A DNA stretch of 9,646 bases. It comes from Acidisphaera sp035272265 (lineage in GTDB: Bacteria; Pseudomonadota; Alphaproteobacteria; Acetobacterales; Acetobacteraceae). Shown in pieces: positions 1 through 7,653 of the stretch. The stretch covers positions 1-9,646 of the forward strand of contig DATEQV010000234.1 of NCBI GenBank assembly GCA_035272265.1, written 5' to 3'. How positions within the stretch are numbered: the stretch's first letter is position 1; every line of letters starts with the position of its first letter. The notes below the pieces were generated by a model, which did no database searches, was not told where the DNA came from, and saw nothing but the letters and a program-made list of their open reading frames with translations. The position numbers and the translations under genes were made by a program.

Positions 1-942
1 GAATCGACCGACGACGCCTACACCGACGGCTTCGCCCCGACGATCGCGCCGCAGGTGTCCGGTCAGGTCGATGTGTTGGCGGTGCGGGACAACCAGTTCG
101 TGCACGCCGGCGACGTGCTGATCCACATCGACGACCGGCAGTACCGTGCTGCGCGCGACCAGGCCGCCGGCAACCTGGAAGCGATCAAGGGCCAGCTGCA
201 GGCTGCGCAGTACGCCGTCGAGGTCGGGCAGAAGAGCTTCCCCGCCCAGCTCGCCGCGGCGCAGGCGCAGCTCGCGACCGCGCAGGCGCAGTTGTTCAAG
301 GCGCAGGCGGACGACCGGCGCCAGCACGCCGTCGCGCGCGCGGCGACCACGCAGCAGGAGGTGGACAACGCCGATGCCGCGTTGATGCAGGCGCAGGCTC
401 AGGTGAAAGAAGCGCAGGCGCGCGTCGAGCAGAACGAGCCGGTGCCGCAGAACATCGGCCAGACCAATGCCCGCGTGCAGGAACTGGACGGCCAGGCCAA
501 GCAGGCGGAGGCGCAGCTCGCGAAGGCGGAGCTCGACCTGTCCTGGACCGTGGTGCGGGCGCCGCAGGACGGCTGGGTGACCAAGCGCGGCGTCAACGCG
601 GGCGACTATGTGACACCCGGCCAGGCGATCATGACGCTGGTGACGCCGGAGGTCTGGGTCACCGCCAACTTCAAGGAAACGCAGCTCAACCGCATCCGTC
701 GCGGCCAGAAGGTCGACATCACCGTCGATGCGTATCCGGGCTTGAAGCTCACCGGCCACATCGACAGCGTCCAGCTCGGCTCGGGCGCGCGCTTCTCCGC
801 CTTCCCGGCCGAGAACGCGACCGGCAACTTCGTCAAGATCGTCCGCCGCGTGCCGGTGAAGGTCGATATCGACAGCGGGCTGGATCCTGACCTGCCGCTG
901 CCGCTCGGTATCTCCGTCAATCCCACCGTCCATCTGAAATGA
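1..942 (+). CDS. emrA: HlyD/EmrA-family periplasmic adaptor of a multidrug efflux pump (5'-truncated by window edge)
   Basis: This is the membrane-fusion (adaptor) subunit that links an inner-membrane drug:proton antiporter to an outer-membrane channel across the periplasm. The frame is open from base 1, so the true start and the N-terminal membrane anchor lie upstream; 313 residues are visible. The GTG at 55 falls inside the first lipoyl half and is not the start. Visible residues 4-9 (DDAYTD) and the following APQVSG stretch are the usual opening of the EmrA lipoyl domain. Residues about 50-180 form an Ala/Gln-rich alpha-helical hairpin. The second lipoyl half follows at about 183-215 (RAPQDGWVTKRGVNAGDYV). 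The C-terminal beta domain carries PAENATGNFVKIVRRVPV (269-286), a hallmark of the EmrA subgroup. The stop codon overlaps the start of the next gene, the EmrB-type transporter, in an ATGA junction, which implies coupled translation. The family call is firm; the drug spectrum cannot be read from the sequence. Confidence 0.95.
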   Translation, partial: ESTDDAYTDGFAPTIAPQVSGQVDVLAVRDNQFVHAGDVLIHIDDRQYRAARDQAAGNLEAIKGQLQAAQYAVEVGQKSFPAQLAAAQAQLATAQAQLFKAQADDRRQHAVARAATTQQEVDNADAALMQAQAQVKEAQARVEQNEPVPQNIGQTNARVQELDGQAKQAEAQLAKAELDLSWTVVRAPQDGWVTKRGVNAGDYVTPGQAIMTLVTPEVWVTANFKETQLNRIRRGQKVDITVDAYPGLKLTGHIDSVQLGSGARFSAFPAENATGNFVKIVRRVPVKVDIDSGLDPDLPLPLGISVNPTVHLK

Positions 943-2552
943 GTGGTCGGACGACAAGCAACGCCGACGCAGGGCCGCAGCAAGACAAGAACTGGAAGCC
1001 CCGGGCCAACCCCTGGCTCATCGCGGTCTGCGTGACGCTGGCCGCGTTCATGGAGATCCTCGACACCACCATCGTCAACGTCTCGCTGCCGCACATCGCC
1101 GGCAGCGTGTCGGTCAGCTACGACGACGCCACGTGGTGCCTGACGTCGTACCTGGTGGCGAACGGCATCGTGCTGACGATCAGCGGCTGGCTCGGCCGCC
1201 TGCTCGGCCGCAAGCGCTACTTCATGATCTGCATCGCCGGGTTCACGGTCTTCTCGTTCCTCTGCGGCACGTCGCAGAGCCTGGGCGAGCTGGTGTTCTT
1301 CCGGCTGATGCAGGGGTTCTTCGGCGGCGGCCTGCAGCCCAACCAGCAATCGATCGTGCTCGATACGTTCGAGCCGGCCCGCCGTGGCCAGGCATTCTCC
1401 GTCGTCGCCATCGCGGTGATCTTCGCGCCCGTCATCGGTCCCACGCTCGGCGGCTACATCACCGATACCTATTCGTGGCGCTGGATCTTCTTCATCAACA
1501 TCCCCGTCGGACTGCTCGCCTTCTTCGGCGTGCAAGCGCTGGTCGAGGACCCGCCCTGGGTGCTCCGCGAGGCCCGCAACCGCAAGCGGTTCGACGCGAT
1601 CGGCCTGGCGCTCATCGTCCTCGGCCTCGGCTGCCTGCAGGTGATGCTGGACCGCGGCGAGGACCTCGACTGGTTCAGCTCGCCGGAAATCCAGCTGTTC
1701 GCGATCGGTGCCGCGGTCGGCATCATCGGCGCCGTCATCTGGCTGCTGTGGACGGAGAATCCGATCGTCAACCTGCAAGTCTATCGCGACCGCAATTTCG
1801 CGCTCGGCAGCATCATGATCTTCGGCTTCGGAGGCATCCTGTATTCGAGTGCGATCGTCGTGCCGCAGCTCGCACAGGTGCAACTCGGCTATACCGCGCT
1901 GCTCGCGGGCCTCGTGTTGTCGCCCGGCGCGCTGATGATCCTGTTCCTGATCCCGATCGTCGGGCGCGTGCTGCTGCCCAACGTGCAGACCCGCTTCATC
2001 ATAGCGTTCGGCTTCTTCTCGCTCGGCTGCGCGCTCCTGTGGGCGCGCAGTGTGATCGAGGCCGACATCGACTTCTGGACGCTGGTGCTGATCCGCGCCA
2101 CGCAGACCTTCGGGCTCGCGTTCCTGTTCGTGCCCAACAGCACGATCACCTACTCGACCCTGCCGAAGGAGCTGAACAGCGACGGCAGCGCGCTGTTCGT
2201 CATGTTCCGCAACGTCTCCGGCTCGATCGGCATCGCGCTCGCGACCGCGATGCTGACCGAACGTGCCCAGGTGCACCGGGGGCTGCTGGTCGACAATCTT
2301 TCGGTGAGCGACCGCAACTACCAGCTGCTGGTCCAGCAATATCAGAGCGCCCTGCACAACATGGGTGTGGCGGCCGGGCAGATCGCGAACGAGGCGCAGG
2401 GCCTGGTCAACCAGACGCTGAATTCGCAGGCGGCCATGCTCGGCTACATGGACGTGTTCATGTACAGCGCGGTCGTCGCGTTCTGCGTCGTTCCGATCGC
2501 GTTCCTCTTCAAGGGCACCAAGGCCGGCGGCGGGGTCGCTCCGGCGCACTGA
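939..2552 (+). CDS. emrB: DHA2-family (14-TM) MFS drug:proton antiporter, EmrB/QacA type
   Basis: This is an inner-membrane exporter that exchanges protons for hydrophobic compounds and works with the adaptor encoded just upstream. The 537-residue length is normal for the 14-TM DHA2 family. A hydrophilic N-terminus of about 24 residues leads into TM1. The diagnostic motifs are present: motif D1 LDTTIVNVSLP (41-51), loop motif A GWLGRLLGRKR (83-93), motif B around R122 in FFRLMQG, and antiporter motif C GPTLGGY (167-173) followed by TYSWRWIFFINIPVG (177-191), which is typical of EmrB. The start is the ATG in the 4-nt ATGA overlap with the adaptor gene. No separate Shine-Dalgarno sequence is visible, so termination-reinitiation is likely. 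The two genes together encode a tripartite pump lacking only its outer-membrane TolC-like part, which is not in this window. The substrate is unknown. Confidence 0.96.
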   Translation: MSGRTTSNADAGPQQDKNWKPRANPWLIAVCVTLAAFMEILDTTIVNVSLPHIAGSVSVSYDDATWCLTSYLVANGIVLTISGWLGRLLGRKRYFMICIAGFTVFSFLCGTSQSLGELVFFRLMQGFFGGGLQPNQQSIVLDTFEPARRGQAFSVVAIAVIFAPVIGPTLGGYITDTYSWRWIFFINIPVGLLAFFGVQALVEDPPWVLREARNRKRFDAIGLALIVLGLGCLQVMLDRGEDLDWFSSPEIQLFAIGAAVGIIGAVIWLLWTENPIVNLQVYRDRNFALGSIMIFGFGGILYSSAIVVPQLAQVQLGYTALLAGLVLSPGALMILFLIPIVGRVLLPNVQTRFIIAFGFFSLGCALLWARSVIEADIDFWTLVLIRATQTFGLAFLFVPNSTITYSTLPKELNSDGSALFVMFRNVSGSIGIALATAMLTERAQVHRGLLVDNLSVSDRNYQLLVQQYQSALHNMGVAAGQIANEAQGLVNQTLNSQAAMLGYMDVFMYSAVVAFCVVPIAFLFKGTKAGGGVAPAH

Positions 2553-2632
2553 CCGGCGCGGGGGCTTGCCAAAGCCCGCTCGCCCGACGAGTTTGCCCGC
2601 AAACCGGCGGGACCGGTGGATGGGGGACGCCG
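2553..2632 (+). other. Intergenic spacer with two small hairpins between efflux and ACS transporter genes
   Basis: This 80-bp spacer contains GGGCTT-GCCA-AAGCCC (2562-2577) and GTTTG-CCCG-CAAAC (2591-2604), both perfect short inverted repeats. Neither is followed by a T run, so they are not convincing intrinsic terminators. The distance is compatible either with read-through from the emrAB-like pair or with a separate promoter, and I could not pick out a clear promoter. GGGGGA at 2622-2627 is the likely ribosome binding site of the next gene. Confidence 0.4.
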
Positions 2633-3970
2633 ATGAGCGCTACCGTGGACGGGATCGAAACCCGGACGATGTCGAAGGTCACGACGCGGCTCGTGCCGTT
2701 CCTGATCGTCTGCTACTTCGCCGCCTATCTCGACCGTGTGAACGTCGGCTTCGCCAAGCTGCAGATGAGCCCGGCCTTAGGCTTGACCGAGACGATGTTC
2801 GGTCTCGGCGCCGGCATCTTCTTCTTCACCTATTTCATCTTCGAGGTGCCGTCGAACCTCGCACTCGACCGCTTCGGTGCGCGCCGCTGGATCGCGCGCA
2901 TCATGTTCACGTGGGGCATCGTGTCCGGTGCGATGGCCTTCATCCCGAACATCGCGAGCGGTCTCGGCATCAGCCCCGAGACCACGTTCTACGCCATCCG
3001 CCTGCTGCTCGGCGCGGCCGAGGCCGGCTTCTTCCCCGGCATCATCTTCTTCCTGACACTGTGGTTCCCGTCCGCCTACCGGGCGCGGATCGTCGGCTAC
3101 TTCATGGCGGCGATCCCGCTGTCGTCGGTGATCGGCGCGCCGATCTCCGGCTACCTGCTCGGCGTCACCGGCTTCGGTCTGGCCGGCTGGCAGTGGCTGT
3201 TCATCCTCGAAGCGGTGCCGGCGCTGGCGCTGGCGTTCGGCGTGCTGTTATACCTGACCGACTATCCGACGCACGCGCACTGGCTGGCGCCGGACGAGCA
3301 GACTTGGCTGACCCGGCGGCTGGCGGCCGAGCGCAAGCACCGCGAGACCGCGGAGCATTTCAGTGTCGGCCGCGCGCTGACCGACCCGCGCGTGCTGGCG
3401 CTCGCCGTGGTCTATTTCGGCGCGGTCGCGGCGAATTACGGTATTGCCTTCTTCCTGCCGACGATCATCAAGGCGTTCGGCTTGAGCAACTCACAGACCG
3501 GCTGGGTCGCCGCGCTGCCGTACGTCGTCGGCACGATCGGCATGGTGTGGTACGGCCACCGTTCGGATAGCAGGATGGAGCGGAAGGGGCACGCGGCGGT
3601 CGCACTCGCCATCGCAGCGATCGGCATCGCCGGTGCGGCCTTCACCGACCAGCCGATGCTGAAGATGGCGCTGCTGTGCTTCGGCGCGTTCGGCGTCTTC
3701 GCGGTGCTGCCGATTTTCTGGACGCTACCGACGACGTTCCTGTCCGGCACCGCGGCCGCGGCGGGCATCGCGATCATCAACGCGCTCGGCAACCTCGCGG
3801 GCTTCGCCGGCCCGTATGCGATGGGCTTCATCAAGGATGCGACCGGCAGCTTCTCCGGCGGCCTGCTGGTCATCGCCGGCCTTGTCGTGCTGGCCATGAT
3901 CGTCGTGCTTGCCCTGCCGCACGACGCGAAGCTGGAAAACGCGCCGCACGCGGGCCTGCCGGCAGAGTGA
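2633..3970 (+). CDS. MFS transporter, anion:cation symporter (ACS) family, probable organic-acid/sugar-acid uptake
   Basis: This is a 12-TM inner-membrane symporter of the ACS branch of the MFS. Characterised members import tartrate, galactonate, glucarate, phthalate or 4-hydroxyphenylacetate with protons. The product is 445 residues, typical of the family. Family signatures are AAYLDRVNVGFAKLQM (30-45) in TM1, EVPSN (71-75), loop motif RFGARRWIAR (80-89), R123 with LLLGAAEAGFFPG (124-136), GWQWLFILEAVPA (185-197), NYGIAFFLPTIIK (268-280) and GPYAMGFIKDATGSF (393-407) near the end. The ATG at 2633 is chosen because GGGGGA lies 5 nt upstream; the ATG at 2669 is a weaker alternative that would still keep TM1. 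The reading frame stays open far upstream through the preceding gene, but that part is a GC-rich shadow. There is no catabolic gene beside it to reveal the substrate, so none is assigned. Confidence 0.93.
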   Translation: MSATVDGIETRTMSKVTTRLVPFLIVCYFAAYLDRVNVGFAKLQMSPALGLTETMFGLGAGIFFFTYFIFEVPSNLALDRFGARRWIARIMFTWGIVSGAMAFIPNIASGLGISPETTFYAIRLLLGAAEAGFFPGIIFFLTLWFPSAYRARIVGYFMAAIPLSSVIGAPISGYLLGVTGFGLAGWQWLFILEAVPALALAFGVLLYLTDYPTHAHWLAPDEQTWLTRRLAAERKHRETAEHFSVGRALTDPRVLALAVVYFGAVAANYGIAFFLPTIIKAFGLSNSQTGWVAALPYVVGTIGMVWYGHRSDSRMERKGHAAVALAIAAIGIAGAAFTDQPMLKMALLCFGAFGVFAVLPIFWTLPTTFLSGTAAAAGIAIINALGNLAGFAGPYAMGFIKDATGSFSGGLLVIAGLVVLAMIVVLALPHDAKLENAPHAGLPAE

Positions 3971-3975
3971 GGGGG

Positions 3976-3996
3976 GCCCGGGCATTGCGCCCGGGC
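3976..3996 (+). terminator. Strong GC hairpin after the ACS transporter gene, probable terminator
   Basis: A perfect 8-bp inverted repeat, GCCCGGGC (3976-3983) and GCCCGGGC (3989-3996), encloses an ATTGC loop only 5 nt after the transporter stop codon. The T run downstream is poor (GACGTTTCAT), so this is either a weak intrinsic terminator or an mRNA 3'-end stabilising hairpin. Its position between two transcription units supports a termination role. Confidence 0.55.
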
Positions 3997-4015
3997 GACG
4001 TTTCATCGACTCGTT

Positions 4016-4029
4016 TCACCAACTGGTGA
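4016..4029. promoter_or_regulatory. Palindrome TCACCA-AC-TGGTGA, candidate operator upstream of dps
   Basis: Two perfect 6-bp arms (4016-4021 and 4024-4029) are separated by AC. The site abuts the proposed -35 element of the dps promoter and lies about 60 bp before the dps start codon. This is a good position for a dimeric regulator that activates or blocks the promoter. I do not recognise the motif as a Fur, OxyR or IscR consensus. A chance palindrome is possible, because only six positions pair. Confidence 0.35.
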
Positions 4030-4054
4030 TGAACTCGATCGCCGCCGCTGCGTT
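4030..4054 (+). promoter_or_regulatory. Candidate EcfG-type (general stress sigma factor) promoter for dps
   Basis: TGAAC (4030-4034), a 16-nt spacer and CGTT (4051-4054) match the alphaproteobacterial EcfG/SigT promoter consensus GGAAC-N16/17-CGTT at 8 of 9 defined bases, with the right spacing. Transcription would begin around 4061 and give a leader of under 30 nt that carries GGGGAG (4077-4082), 6 nt before the dps ATG. dps is a known member of general stress regulons in this class. The match is read by eye and has not been tested statistically. Confidence 0.55.
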
Positions 4055-4088
4055 ATCGTCGTGCTGACGGCAACGCGGGGAGCGAAAG

Positions 4089-4634
4089 ATGGCGACGAGC
4101 ACACCACGGACGGGTCATCGCGAGCAGGGCGAGCACGGGCGGCTGCAGACGCCGACCGATCTGGGCAGCAACGCGGTGCCGGCGATCTCGGAGGCGATCA
4201 ACAAGCTGCTCGCCGACGGCTTCGCGCTGTATCTGAAGACGAAGAATTTCCACTGGCACATGAGTGGGCCGCATTTCCGCGACTACCACCTGCTGCTCGA
4301 CGAGCAGTCGGATCAGATCTTCGCCATGACCGATCCGCTGGCCGAGCGGGTGCGCAAACTCGGCGGCAAGACGCTGCGCTCGATCGGCCACATCGGCAAG
4401 CTGCAGCGGCTGACGGACAACAACGAGGACTACGTGCCGCCGTACGACATGCTGTGCGAGCTGATGGACGACAACAAGGCGATGGCCGCCTCGATGCGCG
4501 AGGCCCACGAGATCTGCGACGAGCACAAGGACGTGGCCACCGCCAGCCTGCTCGAGGTCTATATCGACGAGACCGAGCGGCGCACGTGGTTCCTGTTCGA
4601 GGCCTGCCAGGCCGCCGAGCACGGCGGGCATTGA
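4089..4634 (+). CDS. dps: Dps-family DNA-binding ferritin-like protein (starvation/stress protection)
   Basis: Dps proteins form 12-subunit shells that oxidise Fe2+ with H2O2, store the iron and often coat DNA during stress. The product is 181 residues. The shared inter-subunit ferroxidase ligands are all visible: H55 (in FHWHMSG), H67, D71, D82 and E86 (in DPLAER). Their spacing of 12, 4, 11 and 4 residues matches characterised Dps enzymes, and W56 of the conserved HW pair is also present. The N-terminal tail of about 28 residues has scattered basic residues (R7, H10, R11, H16, R18). Such tails serve DNA binding in some family members, although this one also carries acidic residues. GGGGAG lies 6 nt before the ATG, which supports the long N-terminus. 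A stress-sigma-type promoter and a palindrome precede the gene. It is monocistronic and converges with the Kef-type gene. Confidence 0.95.
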   Translation: MATSTPRTGHREQGEHGRLQTPTDLGSNAVPAISEAINKLLADGFALYLKTKNFHWHMSGPHFRDYHLLLDEQSDQIFAMTDPLAERVRKLGGKTLRSIGHIGKLQRLTDNNEDYVPPYDMLCELMDDNKAMAASMREAHEICDEHKDVATASLLEVYIDETERRTWFLFEACQAAEHGGH

Positions 4635-4635
4635 G

Positions 4636-4651
4636 GACGCACGTCCGCGTC
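4636..4651. terminator. Small hairpin between convergent dps and Kef-type genes, weak terminator candidate
   Basis: GACGC (4636-4640), loop ACGTCC and GCGTC (4647-4651) form a 5-bp stem just after the dps stop, followed by ATTTC. An overlapping alternative palindrome GGACG-CA-CGTCC (4635-4646) competes with it. The gap between the two convergent stop codons is only 55 bp, so a bidirectional terminator would be expected here, but this one is weak. Confidence 0.25.
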
Positions 4652-4689
4652 ATTTCGGGCGCAGCGTCGAGGGCGAGGCGGCCGAACTT

Positions 4690-6495
4690 TCACTCCGCCG
4701 CGCGCGTGGTGGGCTCGGGCTCGGCCGGCGGGCTGTCCAGCGCGCGGTCGGCCTCGAACAGCGTCGCCAGTTCGGCCTGCTGCTGCTTGGCGTTCTGGAT
4801 CAGCTTGGCTTCGTTGCGATAGATCGGGTGGCTCTCGATCAGGTGCCGCTCGTCATGCTCGGCGAACAGCGCGATCCGCCGTGCTGCGTCCTCCGCCTGC
4901 ATGCCGAGCGCGGTCAGCGACATCTCCGCCAGCTTCAGGCTGGAGAAGAACGTCTCGCGCACCAGCCCCTCGACGCCGCGGTCCATCAGCATGTGGGCGT
5001 GCCGGCGATTGCGGGCACGGGCATAGACCGTGAGGTTCGGAAACGTGCGCTTGGCGATTTCGGCGACGCGCAACGTCTCGTCGGTGTCTTCGAGCACGAC
5101 GATCAGCAGCTTGGCCTCATCGGCACCCGCCGCGCGCAGCACCTCGGCCCGCGTCGGGTCGCCGAAATAGACCTTGGTGCCGAAGCGGCGTACCGTCTCG
5201 ACCTGGGCCGCGTCCTTCTCCAGCGCTGTGTAGGCGATGCCCGACAGCCGCAGGATGCGGCCGACGATCTGCCCGACGCGGCCGAAGCCACAGATGATCA
5301 CCGGGCTGGGCGGGCCCTGGATCGGCTCATACGCGGGCTCCGGCTTGCGCGGCTTCAGGCGTGGGGCGAGCCACGCCTCCGATGCTGCGAACAGCACCGG
5401 TGTTGCGGCCATCGACGCCGCCACAACCAGCGTCGCGAAGCCCGCCTGCTGCGGGGTCAGCGCGCCGAACGGTACCGCGGCGGCGAACAGCACGAAGCTG
5501 AACTCGCTGGCCTGCGGCAAGGCCAGCGCGAAGCGCACCGCCTGCAGCTTCGGCTGGCCGGCGATGCGGCCGAGGCCGTAGGCGATCGCGGTCTTCACGA
5601 CCAGCAGTGCGAGCGTGCCGAGCACCAGCGGGACCGGGTGGGTGCGCATCAGGCCCAGATCGACGCCCATGCCCACCGACAGGAAGAAGAAGCCGAGCAG
5701 CAATCCCTCGAACGGCTGGATGTCGGCCTGCAGCTCGGTGCGGAACTCGCTGTTGGACAGCAGCACGCCCGCCATGAACGCACCCAGCGAGGGCGACAGG
5801 CCGGCGAAGGTGGCGATCTCGGCGGTGCCGGCGACGATCAGCAACGCCACCGCGGTGAACACCTCGGGCGTGCGATCGCCGCCGATGGCGCGGAACACCA
5901 GCGGGAGCAGGAACCGCCCGCCCGCCAGGATCACCGCGATGCCGAGCACGGCTTTGCCGACCTCGTGCCACGGCACCACGTTCGGCAAGGCCTCGCCGCC
6001 CAGCAGAGGCACGACCGCGACCAGCGGCACGAAGGCGAGGTCCTGGAACAGCAGCACCGCGAACGTGTCCCGGCCGCCGAGGGTCGCCAGCAGCTTCCGC
6101 TCCGCCAGCAGCGGCAGCACGATCGCCGTCGAGGACAGCGCGAAGCCGAGGCCGAGCACCTCCGCCCCGCCATCCGGCACGCCCGCGAACCACGCCATCG
6201 CCGCCAATGCGGCCGCGGACAGGGCGACCTGTCCGGCGCCTAAGCCGAACACCGAGCGCCGCATCACCCACAGCCGCTGCGGCCGCAATTCCAGGCCGAT
6301 CAGGAACAGCAGCATCACGATGCCGAGTTCCGAGATCGCGGAGATCTCGTCGACGTCGGTCACCAGAAGCAGCGTGTGCGGCCCGATCACCGCTCCGGCG
6401 ACGAGGTAGCCGAGCACGCTGCCGAGGCCGAGCCGGCGCGAGATCGGCACCGCGATTGCGGTCGCCGCGAGCAGGACGACGACGACGGTCAGCAT
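4690..6495 (-). CDS. kefB: Kef-type CPA2 K+/H+ antiporter with C-terminal RCK (TrkA-N) domain
   Basis: This is an inner-membrane cation:proton antiporter of the KefB/KefC/RosB group; the symbol is generic, not an orthology claim. In E. coli, Kef proteins release K+ and acidify the cytoplasm when electrophiles form glutathione adducts. The product is 601 residues, the family's usual length. Residues 1 to about 380 are the 12-13-TM exchanger, with MLLFLIGLEL (61-70), SSTAIVLPLL (121-130), LLFQDLAFVPL (148-158) and GMGVDLG (275-281). The RCK nucleotide-binding domain starts near 398 with CGFGRVG (402-408), acidic E426 after the second strand, GDPTRAEVLRAAG (445-457) and ARARNRRH (492-499). A charged tail of about 60 residues ends the protein. 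The start is fixed because an in-frame TGA lies 9 nt upstream of the ATG; the ribosome site is weak (GAGCGGCG). It is the last gene of the minus-strand array, 46 nt after the ene-reductase. No KefF/KefG flavodoxin-like partner is present. Confidence 0.92.
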   Translation of the reverse strand: MLTVVVVLLAATAIAVPISRRLGLGSVLGYLVAGAVIGPHTLLLVTDVDEISAISELGIVMLLFLIGLELRPQRLWVMRRSVFGLGAGQVALSAAALAAMAWFAGVPDGGAEVLGLGFALSSTAIVLPLLAERKLLATLGGRDTFAVLLFQDLAFVPLVAVVPLLGGEALPNVVPWHEVGKAVLGIAVILAGGRFLLPLVFRAIGGDRTPEVFTAVALLIVAGTAEIATFAGLSPSLGAFMAGVLLSNSEFRTELQADIQPFEGLLLGFFFLSVGMGVDLGLMRTHPVPLVLGTLALLVVKTAIAYGLGRIAGQPKLQAVRFALALPQASEFSFVLFAAAVPFGALTPQQAGFATLVVAASMAATPVLFAASEAWLAPRLKPRKPEPAYEPIQGPPSPVIICGFGRVGQIVGRILRLSGIAYTALEKDAAQVETVRRFGTKVYFGDPTRAEVLRAAGADEAKLLIVVLEDTDETLRVAEIAKRTFPNLTVYARARNRRHAHMLMDRGVEGLVRETFFSSLKLAEMSLTALGMQAEDAARRIALFAEHDERHLIESHPIYRNEAKLIQNAKQQQAELATLFEADRALDSPPAEPEPTTRAAE

Positions 6496-6541
6496 CGCCG
6501 CTCAGGCTCGGGCCTTCGCGGCGCGGCTGCAAGACGTCCGG

Positions 6542-7633
6542 TCAGGCGGCCTTCTGCTCGTTGTAGGCCGGGTAGTCGGTGTAGCCGTGGGCGTCGCCGC
6601 CGTAGAACGTCGTCTGGTCCGGCTCGGCGAGGGGCAGACCGCGGCGCAGGCGCTCGACCAGGTCGGGATTGCTGATGAACGGCCGGCCGAACGCCACCGC
6701 GTCGACCTCGCCCGACGCGACGCGGGCCTGCGCCAGCGCCAGGTCGTAGCGGTTGTTGCCGATGTAACCGCCCTCGAAGACCGCGCGCAGCTCGTGTGCG
6801 TCGAAGCCGGCGTAGCCTTCGCGCGAGGTGCGGGTCGCGCCCTCGATGACGTGGATGTAGGCGAGGCCGTAGCGGTTCAGCCGCTCGACGGCGTAGGTGA
6901 AGATCGAGCGGGGATCGCTGTCGTGCGCGTCGTTCGCCGGGCTGGTGGGCGACAGCCGGATGCCGACGCGGTCCGCACCCAGCACGCCGGTCACCGCGTC
7001 CATCACCTCGAGCAGGAAGCGGGTGCGGTTCTCGAGGCTGCCGCCGTAGCGGTCGGTGCGCTTGTTGGTGCCGTCGCGCAGGAACTGGTCGATCAGGTAG
7101 CCGTTCGCCGCGTGGACCTCGACGCCGTCGAACCCGGCCGCGCGGGCGTTTTCCGCCGCCTTCGCGTAGTCGGCGACGATGCCGGGGATCTCCTCGATCT
7201 CCAGCGCGCGCGGGGTCGGGATCTCCTTGAAGCCGGTCTCGGTGAACGCCTTGCCTTCCGGCTTCACCGCCGACGGGGCGACCGGGAGGGCGCCGCCGAC
7301 CTGCAGGTCGGGATGCGAAATCCGGCCGACATGCCAGAGCTGAATCACCATCCGCCCGCCGGCCTGGTGCACCGCGTCGGTCACCAGCCGCCAGCCGGCG
7401 ACCTGTTCGGCGCTGTGGATGCCGGGGGTCCAGGCGTAGCCCTTGCCCTGCGGGCTGATCTGCGTGGCCTCGGAGATGATCAGGCCGGCCGAGGCGCGCT
7501 GGCGGTAGTAGTCGGCGTTCATCGGGCCGGGGACGTCGCCCTTGCCGGCGCGCGAGCGGGTCAGCGGGGCCATGACGACGCGGTTGGAAAGCGCCAGCGC
7601 GCCGAGGCGCACGGGCGTGAACAGATCGGGCAT
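6542..7633 (-). CDS. nemA: Old Yellow Enzyme family FMN-dependent alkene reductase (NemA type)
   Basis: This is a cytosolic TIM-barrel flavoenzyme that uses NAD(P)H to reduce activated C=C bonds (enals, maleimides, quinone-like electrophiles) and often nitro groups or nitrate esters. The product is 363 residues, a standard length. The opening MPDLFTPVRLG leads to MAPLTRSR (21-28) with T25, the threonine that tunes FMN in classical OYEs. QLWHVGR (98-104) follows. The substrate-binding His/Asn pair is H174 and N177 in VHAANGYLIDQFL (173-185), and the proton donor is Y196 in DRYGGSLENR (194-203). The FMN phosphate site is near AFGRPFISNPDL (314-325). GGAG lies 6 nt before the ATG (7640-7643 on the complement), which fixes this start rather than the long upstream open frame. 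It sits 20 nt after the ATP-grasp gene and 46 nt before the Kef-type antiporter. Xenobiotic reductases such as PETN or morphinone reductase are the same family, so the natural substrate is open. Confidence 0.95.
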   Translation of the reverse strand: MPDLFTPVRLGALALSNRVVMAPLTRSRAGKGDVPGPMNADYYRQRASAGLIISEATQISPQGKGYAWTPGIHSAEQVAGWRLVTDAVHQAGGRMVIQLWHVGRISHPDLQVGGALPVAPSAVKPEGKAFTETGFKEIPTPRALEIEEIPGIVADYAKAAENARAAGFDGVEVHAANGYLIDQFLRDGTNKRTDRYGGSLENRTRFLLEVMDAVTGVLGADRVGIRLSPTSPANDAHDSDPRSIFTYAVERLNRYGLAYIHVIEGATRTSREGYAGFDAHELRAVFEGGYIGNNRYDLALAQARVASGEVDAVAFGRPFISNPDLVERLRRGLPLAEPDQTTFYGGDAHGYTDYPAYNEQKAA

Positions 7634-7653
7634 GGGATGCTCCAGCGAGAGGA

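Noticed and set aside
606..2549. Long minus-strand open frame of 647 codons opposite the efflux transporter gene
   Set aside because: It is a shadow of GC-rich coding DNA: its product is extremely rich in Arg, Asp, His and Glu with no domain, while the plus strand encodes a clear DHA2 transporter.
1133..2632. Upstream open extension of the ACS transporter frame, suggesting a giant 945-residue protein
   Set aside because: The extension runs out of frame through the DHA2 gene and gives Arg/Pro/Ala-rich nonsense. The ribosome site at 2622-2627 and the family's normal N-terminus place the start at 2633.
4828..6243. Plus-strand open frame of 471 codons opposite the Kef-type gene
   Set aside because: It is low-complexity (Arg/Gln/His/Glu), without motifs or a ribosome site, and antisense to a gene with full family signatures.
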